From Propionibacteriaceae bacterium ZF39 (GTDB taxonomy: Bacteria; Actinomycetota; Actinomycetes; Propionibacteriales; Propionibacteriaceae): 64,000 bases of DNA. Below, in pieces: positions 51,403 through 60,900 of this stretch (position 1 is the first letter of the stretch; each line of letters begins with the position of its first letter). A program made the translations under genes and the position numbers. The notes under the pieces were generated by a model. It searched no databases, was not told the origin of the DNA, and saw nothing but the letters and a program-made list of their open reading frames with translations. The stretch spans positions 1,364,001 through 1,428,000 of the forward strand of contig CP154795.1 in NCBI GenBank assembly GCA_039565995.1, read 5' to 3'.

Positions 51403-54024
51403 TCATTCCGAAACCGCCGGCAGTGGCCCGTTGGCCTCGCGTACGCGGAGAGCGCGCAGGGCGTCGTCGCGGCATTCGCCGATGATGCGCCGGGTCGACT
51501 CGGGGAGCGTCGTCGCGGTGAGCCACTCGTCCAGGCGCCCGACGAACGTGGCGTCGGCGACCTCCGTGGGGAACAGGAAGCGCATCGCGGTCTGGGCGAG
51601 ATGGACGCCGTGGTCCTTCCAGACGCCCTGACCCGAGGCGATCTCTTCCACGAGCCGGAAGTAGCGGTCGGCGTACGGTGCCAGCACGTCCTCCTGGCCG
51701 GGCTGGGCGAAGTACACACAGATCTGGCGATGGGTCTCGTTGGGGATCCCGGGCTCGGCCGTGGCGCGCTGCCACGCGGCCTCCTTGGCCTCGGGCGTGG
51801 GCAGCGCAGCGCGGGCCGCGGCCGCCCATTCGCTGCCGGAGATGGTGTTGTCGCGCTTGAGCTCGGCGGCGATCCCGGCGTCGTCGATCGCTCCGATGCG
51901 CGCGAGCTGCGTGACGAGATGCCAGCGCAGGTCGGCGTCCATCGAGAGGCCGTCCGGCACCTCCTGGCCCTCGAGCCAGCCCTGCAGCAACACGGCTCCG
52001 GCCTCGCTGTCGACGGCGCGCGCGAGAGCCCTCGCGAACGCGAGCTGGTGGTCGGAGCCCGGCTCGGCGTCGCGGACCAGCAGGGCGAGGCCGGCGGTCA
52101 GCTCCGACTGGTAGGCGGCGAGATGCTCGGGGGAGAGGAACAGGCCGGTGGCCACCTGGGCCTGGCCCAGCACCCGGCTCACCGCGGTCTGGTCGGTCTC
52201 ACCCGCCACCCCGGCCAGGACCATCGCGAGATAGTCGGCCACCGGCAGCTCGGCATCCCGGCACATGTCCCACGCCGCACCCCACAGCAGCGCCCGGGTC
52301 AGTTCGTCGTCGACCTTGTCGATGTGGTCGACCATCGTGCGCACGGACCGGTCGTCCAGGCGTACCTTCGCGAATGTCAGGTCGTCGTCATTCAGCAGGA
52401 TCAGGTCGGGCACCGGCTGGCCGATGAGCTCCGGGACCGGCGTACGCCCGCCCGCGATATCGGTCTCCACCCGGAACACCCGCTCCAGACGGTCATCCGT
52501 CACCCGATAACAGCCGATGGCCAGCCGGTGGGCTCGGAGGGTCGGATGATCGGCGGCCGCGCTCTGGGCGACGGCGAACGAGGTGAGGGTGTCGTCGGTG
52601 ACCTCGAACTCCGGCCGCAGGGTGTTGACCCCGGACGTCTCCAGCCACTGGGCGGCCCAGCCGGACAGGTCGCGACCGGACGCCTCGGTGAGGGCTCGCA
52701 GCAGGTCCGGGAGCTCGGTGTTGCCCCACGCATGTTCGTCGAAATAGGCCCTGGCGCCTGCCAGGAACGCGTCCTGCCCGACGAACGCCACGAGCTGCCG
52801 CAGCGCAGAGGCCCCCTTGGCATAGGTGATGCCGTCGAAGTTGAGTTCCACGGCTTCCAGGTCGACCATGTCGGCTGCGATGGGATGGGTGGAGGGGAGC
52901 TGGTCGGCGCGGTACGCCCAGGTCTTGCGGGCATTGCAGAACGAGGCCCAGGCGTGCCGGGGGTCCTCACCGATCCGCGATTGCGCATAGTGCGAGGCCC
53001 ATTCAGCGAAGGATTCCTTCAGCCACAGGTCGTCCCACCAGCGCATCGTCACCAGGTCGCCGAACCACATGTGGGCGAGCTCGTGGAGGATGGTGTTGTC
53101 GCGATTGTCGTACTGCGCGGCCGTCGCGCGGGACCGGAAGATCAGGTCATCGCGGAAGGTGACCAGCCCCGCATTCTCCATCGCCCCGGCGTTGTATTCG
53201 GGGACGAACGCCTGGTCGTAGGAGTCGAAGGGGAACGGCGTCCCGAACGCTTCCTCGAAGACCTCGAAGCCGCCCTGCGTGGTCGCCATGATGCGGTCGA
53301 CGTCGAGGTGGTCGGCAAGCGAGGCACGGCAGATCAGTGCAGCGGGAACGGGCCCGGCCGCCGTGCGGATCGTGCCCTCGACCCGGTGGTAATCACCCGC
53401 GACGACGGCGGTCAGATAGGTCGGCAGGACCTTGGTCGCAGGGAAATCCCAACGGGAGAAGGTGTCGTCCAGGGCGGTGGTCGTCGGGCCCGTGGAGTTG
53501 CTGGCCACCAGCCACTGCGTCGGGGCGATGACCGAAATCGTGAACGTCGCCTTCAGGTCGGGCTGCTCGAAGTTCGCGAACACGCGGCGGGCATCGGCCG
53601 GCTCGAACTGCGTATAGAGATAGGTACGCCCGTCGGCCGGGTCGACGAACCGGTGCAGTCCCTGACCACTGCGGCTGTAGCGGTGCACGGCGGCGATGGA
53701 CAACACATGCGCTCCGTCGCGCAGCTCGATCGGCAGTCGGGTGCCGTTGAAATTGGCGGTGTTGAGCGGTTCCCCGTCGAGGGTCGCATTGGTGATCCGG
53801 TCGGCGATCACGTCGACATAGGTGACCCCGGCCTTCGACTCGAAGGTGATCTCCGAGGTGGTCGTGAAGGTGGCCTCGGGGTCGGCCAGAGGACGGCCGT
53901 CCGCATCACGCCCGCTCAGGTCGATGACCAACCGGTAGGCACCAGTGGTGATCAGTTCTGCACGGCTCGCGGTCTCGGCACGAGTGATGTTCGCTGGATA
54001 CACGGAATCGTCCTGCTTTCGCAT
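51403..54024 (-). CDS. pepN: Aminopeptidase N (M1 family)
   Basis: An 873-residue M1 metallopeptidase. Substrate motif: GAMENAGLVTFRD near residue 280. Zinc site: HELAHMWFGDLVTMRW with the downstream Glu in LKESFAEWASH near residue 320-345. The ERAP1-like C-terminal helical domain makes up the rest. No signal peptide, so it is cytosolic and trims N-terminal residues of peptides. The length is the usual one for actinobacterial PepN. Confidence 0.97.
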   Translation of the reverse strand: MRKQDDSVYPANITRAETASRAELITTGAYRLVIDLSGRDADGRPLADPEATFTTTSEITFESKAGVTYVDVIADRITNATLDGEPLNTANFNGTRLPIELRDGAHVLSIAAVHRYSRSGQGLHRFVDPADGRTYLYTQFEPADARRVFANFEQPDLKATFTISVIAPTQWLVASNSTGPTTTALDDTFSRWDFPATKVLPTYLTAVVAGDYHRVEGTIRTAAGPVPAALICRASLADHLDVDRIMATTQGGFEVFEEAFGTPFPFDSYDQAFVPEYNAGAMENAGLVTFRDDLIFRSRATAAQYDNRDNTILHELAHMWFGDLVTMRWWDDLWLKESFAEWASHYAQSRIGEDPRHAWASFCNARKTWAYRADQLPSTHPIAADMVDLEAVELNFDGITYAKGASALRQLVAFVGQDAFLAGARAYFDEHAWGNTELPDLLRALTEASGRDLSGWAAQWLETSGVNTLRPEFEVTDDTLTSFAVAQSAAADHPTLRAHRLAIGCYRVTDDRLERVFRVETDIAGGRTPVPELIGQPVPDLILLNDDDLTFAKVRLDDRSVRTMVDHIDKVDDELTRALLWGAAWDMCRDAELPVADYLAMVLAGVAGETDQTAVSRVLGQAQVATGLFLSPEHLAAYQSELTAGLALLVRDAEPGSDHQLAFARALARAVDSEAGAVLLQGWLEGQEVPDGLSMDADLRWHLVTQLARIGAIDDAGIAAELKRDNTISGSEWAAAARAALPTPEAKEAAWQRATAEPGIPNETHRQICVYFAQPGQEDVLAPYADRYFRLVEEIASGQGVWKDHGVHLAQTAMRFLFPTEVADATFVGRLDEWLTATTLPESTRRIIGECRDDALRALRVREANGPLPAVSE

Positions 54025-54100
54025 GTCGACGGGCGCGGATGCGCAGGCCAGCGTATCGGCCCGGGGCGATGGCGGCGAACCGGATGGTTAGGCTTGCGAC

Positions 54101-54718
54101 ATGACTTCGACGAATCCGATCAAGGTCGACTTCTGGTTCGACCCCCTCTGCCCCTGGGCCTGGATGACCTCCCGCTGGATCAAGGAGGTCGAGAAGGTTC
54201 GGGACATCGATCTCACCTTCCATGTCATGAGCCTGTCTGTCCTCAACGACGGCCGCGACCTCGACCCGGACTATCGCACCAGGATGGATCGCGGCTGGGC
54301 CGCAGTCCGCGTCGCCCTGGCCGTCGATGAGCAGCACGGCAAGGCGAAGCTCGACGAGTTCTATACCGCTATCGGAACGCGGGTGCACCCGGGCGGTGCC
54401 GACAGCGGTGACCCTGAGACCATCGCCGCCGCCCTCGTCGATGCGGGTCTGCCCGCCGAGCTCATCAACGGCGGCGACACCGACGCCAACGACGACGCCC
54501 TGCGCCGCTCCCATCACGCGGGCATGGACCCGGTCGGTGACGAGGTCGGCACCCCCGTCGTCCACATCAACGGCATGGCCCTCTTCGGCCCTGTCATCTC
54601 GCCCGCTCCCAAGGGCGAACAGGCCGGTCGGCTCTTCGACGGCTTCGCCCTGCTCACCGAGTACGACGGCTTTTTCGAGGCCAAGCGCACCCGGACCGTG
54701 GGCCCGATCTTCGACTGA
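54101..54718 (+). CDS. DsbA-fold protein of the Rv2466c (mycothiol-dependent) group, resolving Cys lost
   Basis: The 205-residue thioredoxin/DsbA-like protein matches the layout of Mycobacterium tuberculosis Rv2466c: [19 protein letters not shown] at the start, [34 protein letters not shown] and the C-terminal [12 protein letters not shown]. Rv2466c has a CPWC active site and reduces nitro compounds using mycothiol. Here the motif is CPWA: the nucleophile Cys-17 remains but the second Cys is Ala. It would act as a monothiol protein. No signal peptide. Confidence 0.88.
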   Translation: MTSTNPIKVDFWFDPLCPWAWMTSRWIKEVEKVRDIDLTFHVMSLSVLNDGRDLDPDYRTRMDRGWAAVRVALAVDEQHGKAKLDEFYTAIGTRVHPGGADSGDPETIAAALVDAGLPAELINGGDTDANDDALRRSHHAGMDPVGDEVGTPVVHINGMALFGPVISPAPKGEQAGRLFDGFALLTEYDGFFEAKRTRTVGPIFD

Positions 54719-54751
54719 GGTGTGTAATTACGCGGCTCCGACAGGGCAGGT

Positions 54752-55531
54752 TCAGGCCGAACGAAGCTGCCGTACGGCCGCGCGCAGATAGGCGTGCCAG
54801 TTGGCCTGGTCCGTCAGGTCCCCGGTGTGACCGGAGGCCTGGAGGATCGCCCGACTGGTACGCCGGGTCTCGGCATCCCAGCGCCCCGTGATCTCGATCG
54901 GTTCATCGAAGAGCCAGCGCGCGGTGGCCTGGACCGCCTGGACCTGCACCCGCGAACCGCTGCGGAAGGACGACAACCCCGCCCCGCTGATCCCGTTGTC
55001 GAGGTGGATGTGGTTGCGGTGAGCCTCGTCATAGAGATAGGTCAGGACATAGGCGAAGTGGATGTGCAGGTGAGCCGCCAGCGCCCAGTACCCCCGGCGC
55101 AGTGACGCGGCGGCCGGGTCGTCGGCCCACAGGTCCTCCCGGCACGACACCACGGCCCGGCCGTTCAGGCGGAGGCGGGCGATGTCCAGCGCCCGTCCGG
55201 AGTGATGCCACGAGTCACACTGGCCCCGCCCATCGATCCAGGTGCCGTAGGTGTCCAGCCGGTCGAACCGCAGCCCCGTGGTCTCCTGCCAGTCCGTCGC
55301 CCACGCCTCGAGCTGTTGCTGGAAGGCAGGATCGAGATGGAAGGTCCGCGTCCCGCCGTCGACCTCGTAGTGCAGCGGCACCCCCGCCAGCCGTCGCGTA
55401 CCCGGCAACGAGTCGCGCGGCACGCACTGTGCCCGCTCCCGGGGAGTGACGCTGTCGGGAATCGTGCAACCGGTGGCTCCCAGAACGCCCGCGGTGGCAA
55501 GGCCGGTCAGGAAGTGGCGGCGGGACAGCAC
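54752..55531 (-). CDS. Tat-exported M15/extensin-like peptidase
   Basis: A 259-residue protein with a Tat signal (MLSRRHFLTGLATAGVLGAT) followed by a lipobox-like ATGC, so it is probably an exported lipoprotein with Cys-22 as the lipidation site. The catalytic domain has SWHHSGRALDIAR (His-109/110 and Asp-116) and HRNHIHLDNG (His-174/176), the zinc-ligand pattern of D-Ala-D-Ala carboxypeptidases and extensin-like proteins. Residues 195-259 (VQAVQATARWLFDEPIEITG) look like a small wall-binding domain. A role in peptidoglycan trimming is inferred. Confidence 0.78.
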   Translation of the reverse strand: MLSRRHFLTGLATAGVLGATGCTIPDSVTPRERAQCVPRDSLPGTRRLAGVPLHYEVDGGTRTFHLDPAFQQQLEAWATDWQETTGLRFDRLDTYGTWIDGRGQCDSWHHSGRALDIARLRLNGRAVVSCREDLWADDPAAASLRRGYWALAAHLHIHFAYVLTYLYDEAHRNHIHLDNGISGAGLSSFRSGSRVQVQAVQATARWLFDEPIEITGRWDAETRRTSRAILQASGHTGDLTDQANWHAYLRAAVRQLRSA

Positions 55532-55587
55532 ACCAAAAGACTAGAGCCGCGAGCCAAGTTCCGGGGCGCACTGCCGGGCGTACGCGA

Positions 55588-55800
55588 TCAGCGCCGGCGA
55601 CGCCGTGGGGGCTGCTGATCGAGGCGGGCCAGGAGCCGGTCGGCCGCCCGCTCGGCTTCCTCGAGATCCGCGTCCGAGGGCCGCGAGACCTCACGCGCGC
55701 GCAGGGCGCGATCGGGGGTCACCAGGCCGGAAATGCCGTCACGGCCGAACTCGCCGCGCTCGCGCGGGACATCGCGGTGATGAGAATCCGACGGACGCAT
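55588..55800 (-). CDS. Small hydrophilic protein, unknown
   Basis: A 70-residue protein from ATG 55800 (MRPSDSHHRDVPRERGEFG). It is highly charged, with a helix (DADLEEAERAADRLLARL) and a poly-Arg end (PPRRRRR) that suggests nucleic-acid binding. It is divergent from nei, 54 bp away. No family is recognised. A GTG two codons upstream is an alternative start. Confidence 0.55.
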   Translation of the reverse strand: MRPSDSHHRDVPRERGEFGRDGISGLVTPDRALRAREVSRPSDADLEEAERAADRLLARLDQQPPRRRRR

Positions 55801-55853
55801 GCCCACAGGATAGTGTCGAAAACCGAAATCGAATCGCAGGCGGAAGGGGAGCG

Positions 55854-56660
55854 ATGCCCGAAGGACACACCTTGCACCGCCTGGCGCTCGACCTGGACGA
55901 GGCGTTCGGCGGGACCTGCCCGGCGGTTTCCTCGCCCCAGGGTCGGATGGCCGCTGCGGCCGAGTTGGTCGATCGGACGATGCTCGAGGCGACCTCCGCC
56001 CACGGCAAGCATTTGTTCCTCCACTTCGAGGCCGACCGCAGCATCCACATCCACCTGGGTCTGATCGGCAAGTTCCAGTTCTCGGCGTACGCTCCGCCGA
56101 CCGGCCAGGTCCGCCTCCGCGTCGCGAACGACACGATCGCGGCCGACCTGCGCGGGCCACAGCTGTGTGCCCTGCGTACCCCCGCCGAGGTGATCGCGGT
56201 GCAGCAGAAGCTCGGGCCCGATCCTTTGCGCGACGACGCGGATCCCGAGAAGGCCTGGGCCAGGATCCAGCGCTCGACCAAGCCCATCGCCGCGCTGCTG
56301 ATGGACCAGTCGGTCCTCTCCGGTGTCGGGAACGTCTATCGCGCGGAGGTGCTCTTCCGGAACCGGCTCGCGCCCATGACTCCGGGCAAGGACCTCAAGC
56401 GTGCCTCGTGGCGCGCCATCTGGCGCGACCTCGTCGAGCTCATGCCGATCGGAGTCCGCGACAACCGCATCGACACCGTCCGGCCCGAGCATGAGCCCGA
56501 AGCCATGGGCCGCGATCCGCGCGTCGACGATCACGGCGGTGAGGTCTATGTCTATCGCCGCAACGGACAGGCCTGTCACGTCTGCGGTTCGACCGTACGG
56601 ACGGTCGTTCTGGAGGGCCGCAACCTGTTCTGGTGTGGCAAGTGCCAACGCCGGAAATGA
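55854..56660 (+). CDS. nei: Nei/Fpg-type DNA glycosylase and AP lyase
   Basis: The product has 268 residues from ATG 55854 with GAAGGGGAG upstream. MPEGHTLHR provides catalytic Pro-2 and Glu-3. The helix-two-turn-helix is QSVLSGVGNVYRAEVLFRN near 165, and the zinc finger runs from CHVCGSTVRTV to WCGKCQR at the C-terminus. MPEGH marks the actinobacterial Nei2-like group, which removes oxidised pyrimidines and cuts the abasic site. The next gene starts at an ATGA overlap. Confidence 0.93.
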   Translation: MPEGHTLHRLALDLDEAFGGTCPAVSSPQGRMAAAAELVDRTMLEATSAHGKHLFLHFEADRSIHIHLGLIGKFQFSAYAPPTGQVRLRVANDTIAADLRGPQLCALRTPAEVIAVQQKLGPDPLRDDADPEKAWARIQRSTKPIAALLMDQSVLSGVGNVYRAEVLFRNRLAPMTPGKDLKRASWRAIWRDLVELMPIGVRDNRIDTVRPEHEPEAMGRDPRVDDHGGEVYVYRRNGQACHVCGSTVRTVVLEGRNLFWCGKCQRRK

Positions 56661-58075
56661 CGCCCCAGGTCCTCGAATGGGGCGGGCCCGATGAACCCCT
56701 GACCAGGATCACCGTCGCGTCCGACGGCTCGATCACCACGGTCGACGCGGCCGGGGAGGAACTGCTTCGCCTGCTCACCGCGCCGAGCATCGGCGGGGCG
56801 CCGTTCATCGCCCGGGACATCCGGATCGAGGCGGACGAGATCGAGACGGTGGGGGAATGTGCCGGGCTGGAGGTCCGCGTCCGGCATTCGTTCGATCGCA
56901 CCTGGCAGTGGCGGATCGGACTGGTCAACCCCGGCCGCGAGGCTGTGGAAGTAGGCCGGCTGGCGCTCGGGTTCGGGGCGGGGCGCGACGGATTCGTTCA
57001 CGTCCTGGCCGCCGGAGCGTTGGGGGCGCTGACCGTGCACCGCGCCGGCGGGCCGTCGTGCCTGGCATTCCGCGTGACCCGGGGTGAACTTGTCGATGAT
57101 GACGGTGCGGTGGCGACTCCGCCTCTGCGGTTGGAGCCCGGCGGGCGATATCAGCTGACGCTGTCGGGGGAGTGGTACGCCGACTCTGCGGCCGTCGAGT
57201 CCCGCCGTCCGGCCTGGTTCCCGGATCCCGTCGATCTGTCTGCCGAGGACGAGCCGGATTTCGTGATCGAGCACCCCGACGCGGCGATCCGCGTCGAGGA
57301 ACTCGGACCGCCCGCGCCATCGCGTGTGTTGCGTCACGAAGTGGTCGAGGCCACGAGCCGGACCCGCGTCGATGTCGCGTTCGTGGCCGAGGCCCGGACG
57401 TACGCGGTGGTGGCCACCGCTGCCCTCGAACGGGGCTTCCTGCGCGATGCGGCCGAGGCGGTCTGCCTGCATCGCGCCATGTCCAGCCACGATCTGGGCC
57501 GCGACGAAGCCATCGAGCTGATCGAGGACTATCTCGCCGATCCCGGGTCGCTCGCCGATCCTCTGCGCGCGATCGTGCTGATCCGGTCAGCCGAGTGGGC
57601 GGGGCGTGAGCGCCTCGGCCGGGCCGCGGAGTTCCTCGCCGGCGTACCGACGCAGGACGGGGTCCCGCTTACCTGGCTCACTCTGTGGATGGCGCAACAG
57701 TTGCACGGGGAGGCTCCCGAGGTCGCGGACACTCTGACTCGGCTGTTGCCCGGTCCGGGCGAGACGCTCGGGATCGGGCTGCGGGCCGAGCTGACCCTCC
57801 TGGTGGGCCCCGACCCGGATCCGGCGATCGCTCGTCGGGCGGCGACCTATCTCCGGGTGATCGCCCAGGGCGGGCCCGGCACCATGCGTCGACCCGGTGT
57901 CCCGGCCTGGCGGCGAGCGATCGCAGTGGTCGTCCGGGCCCTGGGTGGTGAACCCGGGACGGGCACCCCGCCCGAGGTGCAGGCGGCCGTCCGCAGGCTC
58001 ATCGCGTTGTCGGCGACGGCTCCCGACGGCCTGCGTACGCTCGCGTGGCTCACGCTGCTACCCGCAGAGGCCTGA
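56657..58075 (+). CDS. Conserved-looking protein of unknown function, coupled to nei
   Basis: The product has 472 residues from ATG 56657, overlapping the nei stop by 4 nt. The first 240 residues are beta-rich (VLEWGGPDEPLTRITVASDG, GGRYQLTLSGEWYA). The second half is alpha-helical with repeated short helices (ERGFLRDAAEAVCLHRAMSS, LIEDYLADPGSLADPLRAI), like a helical-repeat scaffold. There is no signal peptide, membrane segment or recognisable catalytic motif. I do not know the family. Coupling to nei hints at a role with DNA repair but may be chance. Confidence 0.7.
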   Translation: MTPQVLEWGGPDEPLTRITVASDGSITTVDAAGEELLRLLTAPSIGGAPFIARDIRIEADEIETVGECAGLEVRVRHSFDRTWQWRIGLVNPGREAVEVGRLALGFGAGRDGFVHVLAAGALGALTVHRAGGPSCLAFRVTRGELVDDDGAVATPPLRLEPGGRYQLTLSGEWYADSAAVESRRPAWFPDPVDLSAEDEPDFVIEHPDAAIRVEELGPPAPSRVLRHEVVEATSRTRVDVAFVAEARTYAVVATAALERGFLRDAAEAVCLHRAMSSHDLGRDEAIELIEDYLADPGSLADPLRAIVLIRSAEWAGRERLGRAAEFLAGVPTQDGVPLTWLTLWMAQQLHGEAPEVADTLTRLLPGPGETLGIGLRAELTLLVGPDPDPAIARRAATYLRVIAQGGPGTMRRPGVPAWRRAIAVVVRALGGEPGTGTPPEVQAAVRRLIALSATAPDGLRTLAWLTLLPAEA

Positions 58076-58083
58076 GTCCCCGC

Positions 58084-59529
58084 TCACGACAGGAACGCCA
58101 GAATGGCGGCCAGGGCCGACTCGGTGCCGGTGCGCAGAGTGGGGTCGATCGCCGGAGCGAACCCCTGGTTGTGGTTGCCGACGACCGGCATGCCGGGGCG
58201 GAAGCCCCCGAACCCCCAGAAGGTGAAGGGCACCTCGAATGCCGCCGGGATGATGCTGAAGTCCTCCGAAGCGGGGACCGGCGCGAGCTGGTGCACCCGG
58301 TCGGCACCCAGGGCCGCGACGAGCGAATCCGTCACGGTCTTGGTCACGGCCTCGTCGTTGACGGTCAGTGGGAAAGTTGCGATCGTCTCGAAGGTGGGTT
58401 CCTGGGGCGACCCCGACGCGGCGCACTCGGCCCGCACAATCCGGTCGATCGATTGCAGGATCTTGTCCCTGACCGCGTTGTCATAGGCCCGAACGTTGAC
58501 CTGCAGTTCTGCGCGATCGCTGATCACGTTGGGAGCATTGCCCACATGGATCGTGCCGACTGTCACCACACCGAACTGGCCGGGCGCCAGTTCGCGCGAC
58601 ACGATTCCCTGCAGGCGCAGCACGATGGACGAGGCGAGCACGGCCGGATCAACGCCAAGGTGGGGCATCGAGCCGTGCGAGCCCTTGCCGAAGACCGTGA
58701 TCTTGATGCTGTCGCCTGCCGACAGGACAGCGCCCGGGCGAGTGGCGACATGGCCGGCGTCGGGCACGGTGAGGACGTGCTGGGCCAGGCAGACCTCCGG
58801 CCTGGCATGGGCCAGCTTGGTGACCAAGCCGTCATCCACCATTGCCCGGGCACCCTTGCCCGTTTCTTCACCCGGCTGGAAAAGTGCCACATAGGTGCCT
58901 TTCCAGGCACTCTTGTTCTGGGCCAACAATGCGGCGGCTCCAAGCCCGCAGGAAACGTGGAGATCATGGCCGCAGGCGTGCATCTTTCCGGGTTCGAGCG
59001 AGGCATATTCGAGGTCCGTCGCCTCAGTGACCGGAAGGGCATCCATATCCGCGCGGTAGAGAACGGTCCTGCCTTCACCATTTCGGAAGATGCCCACCAC
59101 CCCTCCGCCGATCTGGAGGACTTCGTCGGCGCCGAACTCTTCCAGTTTTTTCGTGATGTTCTGCGCAGTTCGCACCTCCTCGCCCGACAACTCCGGGTGG
59201 CGGTGCAGGTCCTTGTAGAACTCCGTCTGCCAGACCAGGGTCTCCTCGATCCCCTTGGTGGCCTCGCCGAGCTGTGCGGGGCTGACGGGCGCACCCGTGG
59301 CTGCGGCAGCGCCCGCGCCACTGGGGGTCGGAGTCTGGCCGGGTGCAGGTTGGCCCGAGGAGCATGCAGTAAGGAGAGCGGCTACGGAGAGTCCGCCCAG
59401 GCCCGCCAGAGCGTGGCGCCTGGTCAGGGAGAGGGGAGCCGGGGCCGCAGCCGCCACTCCCTCGTCGAGTTCCGCCTTTTCCCACCCGCAATAGTGCAGG
59501 AAGTGAGGATCCTTTTCATGCAAACACAT
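58084..59529 (-). CDS. Exported M20 amidohydrolase (lipoprotein)
   Basis: The product has 481 residues from ATG 59529, with AGAAGGA 8 nt upstream. A Tat-like signal with lipobox (LTRRHALAGLGG ... ALLTACSS) begins only at about residue 35, after an unusual hydrophilic N-terminus (MCLHEKDPHFLHYCGWEK). The M20D domain is complete: DLHRHPELSGEE, RADMDALPV, MHACGHDLHVS (metal ligands), FQPGEETGKGA and the dimerisation segment SIKITVFGKGSHGSMPH. Such enzymes hydrolyse N-acyl amino acids or peptides. Convergent with the unknown 472-aa gene. Confidence 0.9.
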   Translation of the reverse strand: MCLHEKDPHFLHYCGWEKAELDEGVAAAAPAPLSLTRRHALAGLGGLSVAALLTACSSGQPAPGQTPTPSGAGAAAATGAPVSPAQLGEATKGIEETLVWQTEFYKDLHRHPELSGEEVRTAQNITKKLEEFGADEVLQIGGGVVGIFRNGEGRTVLYRADMDALPVTEATDLEYASLEPGKMHACGHDLHVSCGLGAAALLAQNKSAWKGTYVALFQPGEETGKGARAMVDDGLVTKLAHARPEVCLAQHVLTVPDAGHVATRPGAVLSAGDSIKITVFGKGSHGSMPHLGVDPAVLASSIVLRLQGIVSRELAPGQFGVVTVGTIHVGNAPNVISDRAELQVNVRAYDNAVRDKILQSIDRIVRAECAASGSPQEPTFETIATFPLTVNDEAVTKTVTDSLVAALGADRVHQLAPVPASEDFSIIPAAFEVPFTFWGFGGFRPGMPVVGNHNQGFAPAIDPTLRTGTESALAAILAFLS

Positions 59530-59791
59530 CTTTGTGTCCTTCTGTGAAAGCCCCGAGTATGCAAGGTGCTGAAAAGCTAGCGTCAGGATCAAATTCCAAC
59601 AAGGATCCTGTTTTGGGCTACTCGTCGGTATTTCTTGAAATGTGCTGACGGCGAAGTATTCCGGATCCCCAAATGGTGAATTCTTGGACCAGGCTTTCGG
59701 AGAATTCGCCCGTCGTGCGCGGAATTGCTGAGGCGGAATCCGACGTGAACCCAGCTGGAGCGCCCGCGGCGCAGGCTCGGCGTACGAGCAG

Positions 59792-59837
59792 AAAAATCCT
59801 GAGCCGCGACACCGTGGAACGACGTCGCGACTCAGGA
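59792..59837 (-). terminator. Terminator of tRNA-Gly
   Basis: TCCTGAG-C-CGCGAC (59797-59810) pairs with GTCGCG-A-CTCAGGA (59824-59837), one mismatch. On the minus strand the stem is followed by TTTTT (59796-59792). It begins 6 nt beyond the tRNA-Gly 3' end. The rest of 59593-59791 holds no gene that I can support. Confidence 0.85.
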
Positions 59838-59842
59838 CAGCG

Positions 59843-59913
59843 AGCGGATGACGGGAATCGAACCCGCGTAGCCAGTTTGGAAGACTGGGGCTCTACCATT
59901 GAGCTACATCCGC
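59843..59913 (-). tRNA. tRNA-Gly(TCC)
   Basis: Cloverleaf on the minus strand: acceptor GCGGATG/CATCCGC, D-arm AGCTCAATGGTAGAGC, anticodon stem CCAGT/ACTGG with loop CTTCCAA and anticodon TCC, T-arm CGGGTTCGATTCCCG. CCA is not encoded. Confidence 0.96.
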
Positions 59914-60036
59914 GTGCGCAGGCCAATATAGCCCAATCCAGCGCAGCCCGCCGTTCGGTTTCCTGGTCGAGTGGGCGTTTGGCCGTTCCGGTGGTTACGC
60001 TTCTCGCGCCTGCCCCAGCTCCTTCCGGAGGATCGG

Positions 60037-60798
60037 ATGCCCAGCTTCCTCAAGAATCGCGCCGTTCAGATTTCGCTCGGCGTGGTGGTTGTCGCCCTCG
60101 TGGTCGTCGCTGCGGTGATCGGCCTCCGTCCGCGGCCCAACGCTACCGTGGCCCAACCGGCGGCGTCGACGGTTGCTCCGGTCGAGACGACGGCTGCGCC
60201 GACCTCGGAATCGTCGCCCGAAGAGACGCCGGGCTCGTCACCCACGCCCATGCAGACCTGCACGAACTTCACCGGTGATATGGAATCGCCCACCAAGTTC
60301 GAGGTTGATCGCATGGACGTCGATTCGCCGATGATGGTGGTCGGCAAGGATGCCGACGGCAACCCGGGCGCGCCGCCGCCGAACGAGGCCTACACCACGG
60401 CTTGGTACAACGGCAGCCCCGCCCCCGGCACCACCCAGGGCAATGTGATCCTCACGATCCACACCTATTCGAAGGGCCAGGCGCTCGGCAACGACCTGTT
60501 CGGGGCGAGCGGGCTCATGGAGCCGCAGCCCGGCAAGGGCCTGCAGGAAGGTGACCTGATCAAGGTCTCCGACGCCGAGGGAAAGCAGGTCTGCTATCGC
60601 TACACGGGGCAGACCAAGGTCTGGGTCAAGACCTATGACCCGACCTCGGGTGTCTTCCACAACCCCGACGGGCCGCCGCAGCTGGCGATCATGATCTGCT
60701 GGGACTACAACCCCGGCACCAAGGACTGGGATTCGCGGATTATCTTCTATGCGTCCCTGATCCCGGAGGGTACGCCGGCCCCCGCGGCGGGTGCCTGA
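60037..60798 (+). CDS. Class F sortase
   Basis: The product has 253 residues from ATG 60037 with GGAGG 5 nt upstream. One N-terminal membrane helix (VQISLGVVVVALVVVAAVIG) is followed by a Thr/Pro/Ser-rich stalk and the sortase barrel. The catalytic set is His-142 in ILTIHTYS, Cys-221 in IMICWDYNPG and Arg-234 in DWDSRIIFYAS. Class F sortases of actinobacteria join surface proteins to the cell wall. No LPxTG-type substrate is encoded in this window. Two extra cysteines (75 and 186) may form a disulfide. Confidence 0.85.
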   Translation: MPSFLKNRAVQISLGVVVVALVVVAAVIGLRPRPNATVAQPAASTVAPVETTAAPTSESSPEETPGSSPTPMQTCTNFTGDMESPTKFEVDRMDVDSPMMVVGKDADGNPGAPPPNEAYTTAWYNGSPAPGTTQGNVILTIHTYSKGQALGNDLFGASGLMEPQPGKGLQEGDLIKVSDAEGKQVCYRYTGQTKVWVKTYDPTSGVFHNPDGPPQLAIMICWDYNPGTKDWDSRIIFYASLIPEGTPAPAAGA

Positions 60799-60900
60799 TC
60801 CATTCTTGCCAGGTTTGGCTGTCCGCGACTGGCTTGGGCGCCGTGGCGATGGTTAGAATCGCTGTCGCTCGTGTCCGCTTCGGCGGAGTCACGCGGGCAC

